From assembly GCA_932521035.1 (NCBI GenBank), contig OW051495.1:10788001-10852000 (forward strand): a stretch of 64,000 bases of DNA, written 5' to 3'. The notes beneath the pieces are model-generated. The model searched no databases, was not told the DNA's origin, and saw only the letters and a program-made list of their open reading frames with translations. Positions within the stretch are counted from its first letter, which is position 1; every line of letters starts with the position of its first letter. A program made the translations under genes and the position numbers. This DNA is from Oscheius dolichura. Lineage: Eukaryota; Nematoda; Chromadorea; Rhabditida; Rhabditidae. Of the stretch, positions 24,093-33,800 are shown one piece after another.

Positions 24093-26029
24093 TTACTCTT
24101 TGTAATTAGAAAGGATATCAGCCAAATGGCGAGGAATAACAATTGAAGACATTTCACGGCACACATTGGGAAGAAAAGGACCCTCTCTCCAGCTTTTTCC
24201 ATTAAATATTTCAGTTTTATCTGTGTCATATCCTCCAATGACAAAAATCTCATTGTTAAGGACTGCTGCAGAAAAGCTATTTCGAGGTTGTTTCATTGGC
24301 GGCAGTTGTCTCCATGTTCCTTTTCCTTCTAGATTACTCAGTTCCAGTACAGTATTGACTGTCTTTCCATCAGAACCTCCCATTAAAATGAGATTATTTC
24401 CATGAGAAACGAGAGAATGACCATAAAGAGGTGTGGGCATATCATTCAGCTCCGACCAGACACCACTCTCCGGGTCGAAACATTCCACACTTATCAAATG
24501 ATTTAAACCATCATCCCATCCACCACAGACGATGAATTTGTCATTGTGAACTGCGGCAGCTGCATAAGATCGATAATGTTTCATGTCTCTGAATATTATT
24601 CAACTGTTTGAGTGAGAATGATGGCCAAAACTAGTCAAAAATCCTAGATTCGACATCCTGACTAGAACAGAAGTGGGGCTCAACTTACGGCATTTTAATC
24701 CATTTGTCCTCTTTTGGATCATATCGTTCCCCACTTCTTAAATCGTATCCTCCAAACACCCAGATGGATCCATTCCATTCCAGGTAACTATTTATAATAT
24801 CACCTCGTTCCTCGTTCATATCGGCCAATCGTATCCATTTCAAGTTCTTATTCAATTTGTATGTTTCTTTTCCTAGGCTGCCACCGAATATATAGATCTC
24901 CCCATCCAGGTAGACAGCACCGCCGTTTGCAAAGGTTTTTGGTAACTTCAATGGCAGTTTGATCCATCCGTCTCCGCCCAAAATGAACATCTCATCTAAT
25001 TCCGTAATACTAAACCAGCCGGGCTTTGCTTCACCTCCGAGGATTAAAATCTGGGAAACGCAGATTTTTCAGAACAGGAAGGAGTTCACCGTTTTCTTAC
25101 CGGAATTCAATTGCATTTCCTCTTGTTCAAGTTTTTGCATTGGTTCCTCCTGATTACCATTTGTCTTCTTGAGACTTTCGCCTAATTTTCTTTCTGAAAA
25201 GTTGTACCATACTACAAACTGTGCTCCCCCGAAAACCCCTTGGAAGTCGTTGTACTACTCTGCTGCCATGGCTTACCGTCTATCTCCTGTTGAAGTCGTC
25301 TCATTTCCTCTAGCAGCTCTTCCCTTTCTCTCATCCACTCTCTCTCCTTCTCTATTAAAAAAATAAAAATTGCCCCTGCCTCGTTCTGTTCGAGAACAGA
25401 ATCTTCAGCATCTTCCTTAGCTTAAATAATTTTTGCAAATGAAGAAGAAGACATACTGCCAGTAGGATTATTCTCAACGGCAGTTTCCAACCTTTTTCCT
25501 AAGTCGCCATTTAAATCATCAACCTGTTGACTGTTTTTTTCATTAATTTTTTCCATGTTCATCAGCTGCTCCCTGATTCCGTTTCTGCTCTCGATGATGG
25601 CGTCGTGTATATTGCTGGCTGTCGCATGCACTAAACTCTCCCGCCCGTTAATTCGAGGACTGGCCTACCTTGCCGCATCTCCGAATAGAATAGAAAGACG
25701 AAAAGGAAAAAGAACACTTGTATCCAGATGATTCTACCGCTCTCTTCTAAAAATAGATGCGTACTATCTCCGGAAAGCGCTGTTTTCTTATCGTGGTCAG
25801 ATTGCCCGTCACCCTTTGTTCACACCTCTTGGGATTAGAAAGTAGATTCCGTAAAACAGCGAGGTTTGAAACGACATTTTAGCAGTTTCTCACCTTCCCT
25901 TTTCCGTTGGAGCCGTCCCAATCTCTCTGTCAATTCTTCGTTTTCTCCTTTCAATCTGTCCGCCTCTGCTCTCTGTTCTATGGCAATTGCTTGTGCTTCA
26001 TACATTTGAAGAAGTGCGTCTTCAGCCAT
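24093..26029 (-). CDS. Coiled-coil plus Kelch-repeat protein (copy A)
   Basis: Minus-strand multi-exon gene. Start ATG 26029 (MAEDALLQMYEAQAIAIEQR) opens coiled-coil exons (LKGENEELTERLGRLQRKRE; 25631-25422 with QLMNMEKINEKNSQQVDDL; about 25360-25290 with REELLEEMRRLQQEI). Kelch exons follow: GGAVYLDGEIYIFGGSLGKE, WNGSIWVFGGYDLRSGERYD, AAAVHNDKFIVCGGWDDG, GNNLILMGGSDG, FSAAVLNNEIFVIGGYDTDK, ending SNYKE at TAA 24093. The alternating GG and Y/W positions give about six blades, so a beta-propeller is expected. No BTB domain is seen, so this is not a classical CUL3 adaptor. It is the only one of the three tandem copies without an evident break. Confidence 0.75.
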
Positions 26030-26196
26030 TTTTCTGACTGAAAAAGTTATTAGAAAGTTGGTTCGAGGTGAAGGAGCAATAAAAACACAAGGTAAACAGC
26101 TATAAAAGGGAAGCGAAAAGTCAAAGATAGTGAACAGCACTCCGCCCTATCTGAAGAATCGATTGCCGGTGAGCAATTCAGACTCCACCGGCAAAT

Positions 26197-26328
26197 ATAG
26201 TCCATTTCCAACGGATATTCCACGAATTCAAATTTGGCGCCCGTCTCCGCTATGGGACCATGTCCGAAAGCTTCCAGGTCCCGTAGCGGAGAGATTTTGC
26301 CAAGGAATATCCGTTGGAAATGGACTAT
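26197..26328. repeat. Long imperfect inverted repeat (fold-back)
   Basis: Arms 26197-26221 and 26304-26328 are perfect 25-nt inverse complements. Inside them 26244-26259 and 26277-26292 pair at 15 of 16 positions, and TTGGC/GCCAA pairs between. The RNA or single strand would fold into one stem of about 130 nt with a short loop. It sits 170 bp upstream of the start of Kelch copy A. The related 5' flank of copy B (around 28370-28430) lacks it. Confidence 0.85.
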
Positions 26329-26513
26329 TCTTTCACATAAAACGATAATTCCGATAGAAATAATCAGATAATGGCTAGAACTTATCATAACTCTGTGTAT
26401 TGGAGAAGAACAGAAAGACGCTATCACTTTATTGCATTATCGTTCAAATTAGACAGAGTAGTCGCCAAATTATGATGCCGTTATAAATGAGAATAAAGAA
26501 TATATGAGTACCA

Positions 26514-28261
26514 TTATTTGCCTACAACAGAGGACATGTTAAAACACTCATAATGAAGCTGGGGACCCTCTCTCCAGCTTTTTCCATTAAATATTTCAGT
26601 TTTATGGAGATATTTGTCTGTGTTATTCCATCCTCCAATTACAAAAATCTCATTGTTAAGGACTGCTGCAGAAAAGCTATTTCGAGGTTGTTTCATTGGC
26701 GGCAGTTGTTTCCATGTTCCTTTTCCTTCCAAATTACTCAGTTCCAGTACAGTATTGACTTGTATCTTTCCATCAGAACCTCCCATTAAAATGAGATTAT
26801 TTCCATAAGAAACGAGAGAAGGACCAGAAAGAGGTGTGGGCATATCATTCAGCTCCGTCCAGACACCACTCTCCGGGTCGAAACATTCCACACTTTAAAA
26901 AAAATTCCAACCATCATATCCACCACAGACAATGAATTTGCCATTATGAACTGCTGCGGCAGTGTTATTTCGAGAATTTTTCATGTACCTAAAGGAAGAG
27001 GGATTATTTCTCTAATCGCATAACGTATGTGAATGGGAAACATGGAGGGTAACCTACGTCATAAAGGACCACTTGTTTTCTTTTGGGTCGTATCTTTCTA
27101 CGCTTTTCAGCGCCTTCTTTCCGTCCCATCCTCCAAATACCCAGATGGATTCATTCCATTCCAAACAGCTGCTGGTAATTTCGTCACATTTCTCATTCAT
27201 ATCGGCCAATCGTATCCATTTCAAACTTTTCTTGTCCAGTTTATACGTTTCTTTTGCCAGATTGCCACCGAATATATGAATCTCTCCATTTAGATAGACA
27301 GCACCGCCGTTTGCAAATGGTTTTGGCAGTTTCAATGACAATTTGATCCATCCATTCTTCTCACTATTCAATAGGAACATCTCGTCCGACACCGTACTGC
27401 TGAACCAGCCAGGCTTTGCTTCACCTCCAAGAAAAAATCTAAAATCTAAAAGAAACAATATTTAGAATATAAAGGAATCCACTTTTCCGGTAATCAATTC
27501 AATTTCCTCTTTGTCAACCGGAATTTTATTCTTCTCATCATTTTGTTTCTCCACATATTCTTCTATCTTTCCCGCTGAAAAAATTGAAATGAGTTACAAG
27601 ACTAGCCATACTTCTAGCAGAAATACTGTCAACACTCTCTTGTAAGGATGTTATAGCAGTAGAAACTGATAAAAGAACCCCACCAGCCTCCAGATTATCT
27701 AGAGAAAGTTTTTCCGTTCTTCGAGTTTTTCCATAAAATTATGTATTTATCCGTTTCATTTCCCACCTTCCGTCTCCTGTTGAAGTCGCCTCATTTCATC
27801 TATTAATTCTGTCTTTTCCCTTCTCCACTTTTCCTCTTTCTCTATCGCTATTGCTTCCGCCTCATACTTTTGGTCAACTGAGTCTTCCATCATTTTTTTC
27901 ACTGGATGGTTTTCAATTAAAAACAAATAAAAGGGCGTACTATCAGAAGAAATCTTGTCCAAAGACAATTCCAAGCTTTTCCGGAGCTCGTCTACTGCCG
28001 TCATGATTGAGAGGCCTTCTTTGTAGGTGTAGATTTCCTTCTGAACTGATCCGCTCTGTTCCGTTTGACTATTACCTGTACCTTCCTCTTTCACATCTAA
28101 AATTATGTATCCTTATTTAATTTTTTTTAAAAGATACCTACTATGTCCGTTTTCCATCCCAATTTCTCCTTCAGCTTTTTATTTTCAGTCTCCAGTCTTT
28201 TGATCCTTTCCAAGAGTTTAGCCGGCTTCTGTTCTTCTTTAGGAGAAGAACTACTCTCCAT
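26514..28261 (-). pseudogene. Coiled-coil plus Kelch gene copy B, interrupted by a stop
   Basis: Closest relative of copy A. The first exon starts at ATG 28261 (MESSSSPKEEQKPAKLLERI) and joins through a GTAG|GTATC donor to DVKEEGTGNSQTEQSG. More coiled-coil exons follow (EEKWRREKTELIDEMRRLQQ). The Kelch part reads GGAVYLNGEIHIFGGNLAKE, ESIWVFGGWDGKKALKSVER, NGKFIVCGGYDGWN and then hits an in-frame TAA at 26895-26897, where copy A reads LNHLISVECFDPE. After the stop the frame stays open (VECFDPESGVWTELNDM ... GGWNNTDKYLHKTEIF) to VVGK. One nonsense position in otherwise preserved blades suggests a recent pseudogene, or a truncated product. Confidence 0.7.
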
Positions 28262-28521
28262 TTTGACAGCTGGAATGTTTATAATTTAACAAGAAAATCT
28301 GTTTGAAAGAAGGGGAAGAAGGAAAGCGGAAAGCAAAAGTCTGGTGCCGAACAGGCTGATCGATTGCTGGTGAGAAATTCACATTGCAACGGCAAACTCC
28401 CATTTGATAAGCACTCTTCCAAGGGTTTCTCATACTCGAACAGAAACACATTTTCGGATAAAAGACCACTTTTCAGATATGAGCGAACAGGGGAAAATAG
28501 GCTATGATTTATATCTTTCGA

Positions 28522-29028
28522 CTAGGCTGACCCAGTTATGCTCGCGTTCCAGTCTCACCCCGCGCCTACGGCGGCCGGCGGCCGCCGACGCGGGGGTTGT
28601 AGGCGTGGGGGTAGGCTCCGCGTTAGAATCTCCCCGTGCCGCTGGTGTCGACGGCTCTGACCAAACGAAAAGCGAAACCATTTTTGACCGCTGGCTGACC
28701 GAAGCAGGCCGCTTATAGGAAAGGGCTTAACTTTGCTAAATTGCTGTCGATTCGTCACTGTTACGTGCCAGAGCTTAGCAAAAAATAAACCGCCAATACG
28801 CCAAGAAGCGTCGTCGAATGAGCCTACTCTTATCGCGCTAGCTCAAAAAACGTTGTTGCCATTTTCAAAATTTGGAAGCTCGCTTCCTCCTCACTCCCTC
28901 ACTTTAAAAAAAATCTAAAAGTGCAGTCGTGCGCAACAAAAATTATCGGTTCGAATGAGCCTACTCTCGACTTCCTCACTCAAAAAAAAGGGTCGGTTAC
29001 ATAACGTCTTTTATTATAGAAAGTTAGA
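28522..29028 (-). mobile_element. Non-autonomous Helitron, about 507 bp
   Basis: Read on the minus strand it begins TC at 29028 (TCTAACTTTCTATAATAAAA) and ends CTAG at 28522, followed by T, as expected for a Helitron inserted between A and T. Its body is a diverged version of the 5' and 3' parts of the large Helitron: blocks such as AACTTTGCTAAATTGCTGTC and TCGAATGAGCCTACTCT are shared. Near the 3' end it has a GC-rich palindromic block (CGGCGGCCGGCGGCCGCCG). No ORF. Confidence 0.75.
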
Positions 29029-29160
29029 CTAGATTTGCCCAGTTATTTTCTGTGGAGCGACGCCCCCGTTTTGTGTTGGCGGAGGCTCCGCGTTAGAGTC
29101 TCCCCCGTTCTGTTGGTTTTGGTGGAGATCCCCGGCTTTGACAGGGAAAGCGAAAACTGG
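29029..29160 (-). mobile_element. Helitron 3'-end remnant
   Basis: On the minus strand the remnant ends CTAG at 29029-29032, directly abutting the TC start of the neighbouring element. The consensus terminus (ctagatttgcccagtt on plus) and the GGCGGAGGCTCCGCGTTAGA block are shared with the other copies. Its 5' part is missing; homology fades near 29160. Confidence 0.65.
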
Positions 29161-29282
29161 TATTCGAGTCTGATTACCAGTTGAAAAGAGTCTGATTACC
29201 AGTTGAAAACAGTAAAAAACGGTAAATAAACAGTTTATGGGAAAGAAACACCACGAGGGTAGGAACAGGGCAGCGACGGAGA

Positions 29283-29769
29283 TCATTCTTCCATTTCTTC
29301 TTCTTCTCCGGCTCCGGGTCCGGGTTCTTCTTCAGCTGTCGTGTCAAGAAGGTGGAGATCTGCCCCACTTTGGAAAACCATGTCCTCCAAATCTCCAATC
29401 TTCTTATTGACCTCACGGAGTTCTTCTTCTTTCTCGCTATAATTGAATAATTCCTATCCCTTCATCTTTTAATGCCACCTCAGCTTCTTCTTCAACTCGT
29501 CAATCAGCTCGGCAGATCGGAACATCAAGGCAGAGCAGTTCTTGATGTGCGCTTCTTGAGCGTCGACGTGGTTGCGCATCACGCGGTCATGGCTCCTGAA
29601 GAAGGCGCAGATCTTGTCCGGCACGTTCAGGAGACGCTTCAGGTTGTTCAATTTTTCGTGAAAAATTCTGCTGGTCGGCGGAGGGCTAGGTTTCAATCTC
29701 TGTACTCATTTAATTGATATCCATATAAACACTCACAGCAACTTCTCGGAGCTTTCGGGAAAAGGTCAT
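29283..29769 (-). CDS. Small coiled-coil protein, unknown function
   Basis: Three exons on the minus strand: ATG 29769 (MTFSRKLREVA), donor GCT|GTGAGTG; a middle exon starting RLKPSPPPTSRIFHEKL with NVPDKICAFFRSHDRVMRNH and LIDELKKKL; and a last exon joined in phase 2 that reads EKEEELREVNKKIGDLEDMV and ends in an acidic Gly/Pro/Glu tail (EEPGPGAGEEEEMEE) with TGA 29283-29285. Total about 135 residues, largely helical with a heptad pattern. No family recognised. It lies between Helitron remnants, so it could be a host gene flanked by insertions or a captured gene fragment; the intact splice signals favour a working host gene. Confidence 0.7.
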
Positions 29770-29990
29770 CTTGGAGGAAAGGTAGTTGATGAATGGTTTA
29801 TTTTCCAAAAATAACCCGAAATTAACAAGTGTAAACCGAAATTTTCTTGCAATATCCCTTGTTTTATCCCCGCCACCCTTCTTCAGCCCACCAAATTCAA
29901 CTCTTACAAACAATACTACTGAACACAGGTTTTATTGAAGAAATATACAAATAAGAAATAAATGGAGAAGGGAGAGGGTGAAGACAGAAG

Positions 29991-30021
29991 CCCCGCCTTC
30001 ACCGCGAGGGTGAAGACGGGG
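29991..30021. repeat. Hairpin, sister of the one at 30702
   Basis: Arms 29991-30003 and 30009-30021 pair at 12 of 13 positions around the loop GCGAG. Arm sequence and flanks (GGAGAAGGGAGAGGG-type purine tract before it) match the hairpin at 30702-30732. It lies downstream, on the minus strand, of the helicase fragment. Confidence 0.8.
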
Positions 30022-30096
30022 TGGACTACACAAAGGACGTTACATTTAAGCTAACACCGGGCAAAGAACAGCTTCTGTTGTCTTGTCTGTCCCGAA

Positions 30097-30350
30097 TCAG
30101 CTTATTCTCCAAGCGATGTCTTGCCATCCGTGCGGATACTGAGTCCAGTTGAAGTCATCCGGTACCACGGGAAGCGTTTGCTTCCAATCTCCCGAAAGAA
30201 TGAATGGGCAGCCTCCAAATATTCGGTTGTCATTACCGTACCTCAATGTAGACATCAGCTTGTGGACGCATTCGAGGATCCTCCGATCGGTCATAGTCAC
30301 TTCATCCCATATCACCAGATCCAGATTCTTGATGTACTCGGCGGGCAAGA
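30097..30350 (-). pseudogene. Helitron helicase fragment
   Basis: About 60 codons are nearly identical to the helicase motif II-III region of the large Helitron (LDLVIWDEVTMTDRRILECV, RIFGGCPFILSGDWKQTL, PVVPDD), after which the frame diverges (FNWTQYPHGWQDIAWRIS) and stops. There is no Walker A part. It is joined directly to a 3'-terminal Helitron remnant on its right. It derives from a second, separate Helitron of the same family. Confidence 0.85.
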
Positions 30351-30352
30351 GC

Positions 30353-30481
30353 CTAGGCTCGCGTTCCAGTCTCACCCCGCGCCTACGGCGGCCGGCGGCC
30401 GCCGACGCGAGGGTTGTAGGCGTGGGTCTAAGCTCCGCGTTAGAATATCCTCGTGCCGCTGGTTTTGGTCGGAATCACCGG
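30353..30481 (-). mobile_element. 129-bp Helitron 3'-terminal remnant
   Basis: Carries the same GC-rich palindrome and 'tctcaccccgcgcctacggc' block as the element at 28522, ending CTAG at 30353-30356 on the minus strand. Compared with that element, 14 bp near the end are missing between two GCT triplets. Its right side abuts the 3' end of the large Helitron. Confidence 0.65.
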
Positions 30482-30701
30482 CTAGGTTGACCCAGTTTTA
30501 CCCGTGTATTAGTTCTTCTGTGAGATATCTAGTAGAGCAAAACCTTCTTGATACATTGAGCCAATCCGAATATCCACACTACTGGCTTGTCGATGCAATA
30601 GAGCAAAGAAGCTGCAGAAATAGAGCGTTTTTATTCAACAAGTGAAATAAGAAAGACATCACATAAATACAAAGAATGGAAGCGGGAGGGAAGGAAGAAA
30701 A

Positions 30702-30732
30702 CCCCATCTTCACCGCGAGGGTGAAGATGGGG
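30702..30732. repeat. Perfect 13-bp-stem hairpin in the 3' region of the Helitron gene
   Basis: Arms 30702-30714 and 30720-30732 (CCCCATCTTCACC / GGTGAAGATGGGG) pair perfectly around GCGAG, about 150 nt after the stop of the Helitron gene. The sister copy at 29991 differs in the arm but retains pairing at 12 of 13. It could be a 3' UTR or transcription-end structure, or a rolling-circle stop signal; it is about 220 nt from the CTAG end, further than the usual Helitron hairpin. Confidence 0.8.
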
Positions 30733-30880
30733 GAACAACTGGCACAAAACATAACGTGAAAATCGTCAACCTCTCCAAGGTTGCCTCCTTTGCAGGAGTA
30801 CTTTGTTGGAGAGGTCAGACCTACTAATACCCTATCCAAAACAGGGTAAAAGATGAAGGGAAATGGGAGTGGGCAAGCGG

Positions 30881-33800
30881 CTACTCGACGAAAGAAGAAA
30901 CTTTGATGGAGACACCAGGCAGCGAGACAGCTCCATTGTTGGCCACCATTTTCTCCTCTAATTTCCTTCTAGCCGTTGCAGCCGAGGCGGCATCCAAGAG
31001 CAGAGCGGCTTTTCCACCAGCCAGCGTGGTTGTCCGATTGAGAATTGGATAACTGAGAGCCACAATTATGACAGTATTCAATGATGTCTCAGGGTGAGCT
31101 TCGAAATAAGCTAAAATGGCTTGCAACGCAACTGCTATTCCCTGCTGCTCGTCGTAGTTGTAGAGGCCTATTCCCAGCAAGGGGAAGGCAATGCTGCTGA
31201 ATCCCTCACGAGTAGCCAAGACAAGGCTGTTGAAATAGCAGAGTCGGAGGTGGTCTTCTTGTCGTCTTGTGGGGTTTCTACCAGGCTGGATGTAGGGAGC
31301 AGCTGTATGGAAGATTCTCTTATACTTCTTGAGCAGAAACGAGTCTGTGGAGACGACTTGCCCGGCAGCCAGCTCCTGGTTGGGCAGGGACATGCGAATG
31401 GCCTCCGTGGCAGCGTTGATCAAACTGGGTCCACAGGCGCTTCTTATGACTCCATCGACACCTCCTCCGTGCTTCAATTCCGCATTAGCTGCATTCACAA
31501 TTACATCGGCATTTACAGCTACGATACTCCCTTGCTCTAATAACAATCTCTTCACTTGTTGGCTGCCTGTTGGACGGTTGACTCGATTGGAAGGCCGGAC
31601 CAAATCGACTTCCATTTCCTCCACAATCCTTTCATCGTATGATACTTTCTCTAGCACTACGACGACTACACCATCCATTTCTTCCGGGAAACGACTTGGG
31701 AAAATACTGTCATCATTACACTCCCACCAGACACCATCCTTCTCGATAAAGGACTTATAATGACCGTTATTCGGCGTTGGACCAGTGTGCCAGATTGCCG
31801 CTATGGGCTTGAAAACTTTGCCTGAACAGAGTTTCATACAGTCAGTAAAGTCCAACTCACCAAAGATTTCCAACATAGGCTCTGGATTACCTATTCTCCT
31901 CTGCCTTCTTCTAACTGGCCCATCACCAAAGTTGGCAAACAATCCCATCTCGACGACTAAATATCGACATTCCTCGGGGATTTCCGCCGCCCATCGTCCC
32001 ACATGACGAACAGAATAGATATTACATGTATCACAAGCCTTGTCGATGTCCTGGGGATCCGTGAAACTGTTCATGTAGTCATTAAAACTGTCGTAATTGG
32101 TCATTCGTCCATTAAGAACCATCACGGGGTGGTAATCATCCTGCGCTCCTATTTGTCTAACACTTCCACAACTTGTACAAGTTCCGAAACATCTTTGAAC
32201 ATGAACCAACTCCTGATTGAAAGAAGGAGGAAGGAGATCAATGAGCCTGGTTAAAAGTTCTGCTGCCGACTGCTGGACTCCAAAATCCCGGTACATCCGT
32301 GGTAGGCCAGAGCCACATAGAAGAGCAGAAGCATCTTTTCTTCCTCTTCTGGTCAATATTTCCTTGAGAGCAAAGACAAGTGGGTTATCTTCGGTGAAAT
32401 CAACAATCTTCTTATTCCAAATCCGTCGGAGCACTTGAATAGTCGCATTGGCGTAACAGGTGTTTCCCAAATTATGAATTGGAGGAGGAACACCACCGAT
32501 AGTCAGACTCTGTAGTACTTATTTTCTACCTTTGAAATAAAACCTACTTCAGTGGGAGGTATAGGAATTATCCCCTGCTCCACCACAAGGGTAGAGACAG
32601 GGTCGTCAGAACGTCTTTCAATTCTCTCTGATTCAAATTCGTCTCTTTCTGATACATAGCCATCATAATACGAACCTCCTCCATCGCTATGGATCCCGGG
32701 AGAACATAAATTGTCGCCCTGAATAACATAAATTCCTGAAGAAGCTATACTAACGAACCTCGGTTACATTGGGAACCAAAACTTTGGAGATCCCTTCACT
32801 GATTTCTCCTTCTGAGTCATTCCTGGCAGACATTTCGTATCCAAAGACCTTCCGATACACCACATTATTTGTAAAGCACGGGTTCTTCGCTGCATTATAA
32901 ATGAAGAGATCCTCCTGCTTTCGTACACGGGACAGCGCTACATAAAGTTGACCATGGGCGAAACACGGTGTAGTAAGTACAAGGCCGCATCTGTCCAGAG
33001 TCTGCCCCTGCGCCTTGTTGCAGGTCATCGAGAAGGCAAGACGGATGGGAAATTGCATCCTTGTGAAAGATATTTCCCGTGAAAGGACACCTGAAAATCA
33101 GAAATATTTGAAATGATCTGGGGGCAAACCTGTTGGAGTAAAGAGCACCGGGTGAAGAAGAATCTCTGCCGGCATGTGCCTCTCTGGATTCAATGGCGAG
33201 CATCGTATAATGTGGGTTCCGATCTCTTCTACTATTAATCTTGTTCCGTTGTTCAATCCTTGGAACACACTAAAGTTCCTCAACAGCATGACCACCGCTC
33301 CCACTTTGACCTTCAATTCATGCTTTGGATATCCGGAAGGCGTGGACAAATGATACGTTTCCGGATCCAAAGCCTCGAATCCGTTCTTCGGGTCGTAGTC
33401 GTCAATGGACTTGAAACTATGTTCTCTGGTATTCAAGAGACCTAAACGCATTTGTCCGAGATGGTAAACTGAAACGTACCCAAGATCTTGTTGTTCAGAT
33501 CGAATACCGTCTTGTTATCAACGGCTAGGATTGCTGACTTCTGGAACAGTTCTCTCTTCTGGTCAGGGGATCCCTCGTCGCCATAGATCTTTGTAATCAA
33601 CTCCTTGGTACTTCCGATAAGACGATTGACAGGCAATCGGACCAGCTGATCCGCTGTTCTCCTCTCAGGGTAGATGTTAGCCTCTCCGGAGCCGACTTTG
33701 GCACAGTATTCAGCAAATTGGGGGTCATCTTTTGCCCTCATATTTGTAGTCAACTGAATTACTTTCACTTCCTTCCACCAGGGCCATTCGATTGCGGTGT

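Noticed and set aside
30097-30350. Helicase fragment considered as an active second helicase gene
   Set aside because: It has only the motif II-III region, no Walker A motif and no Rep domain, and is fused to a Helitron 3' remnant.
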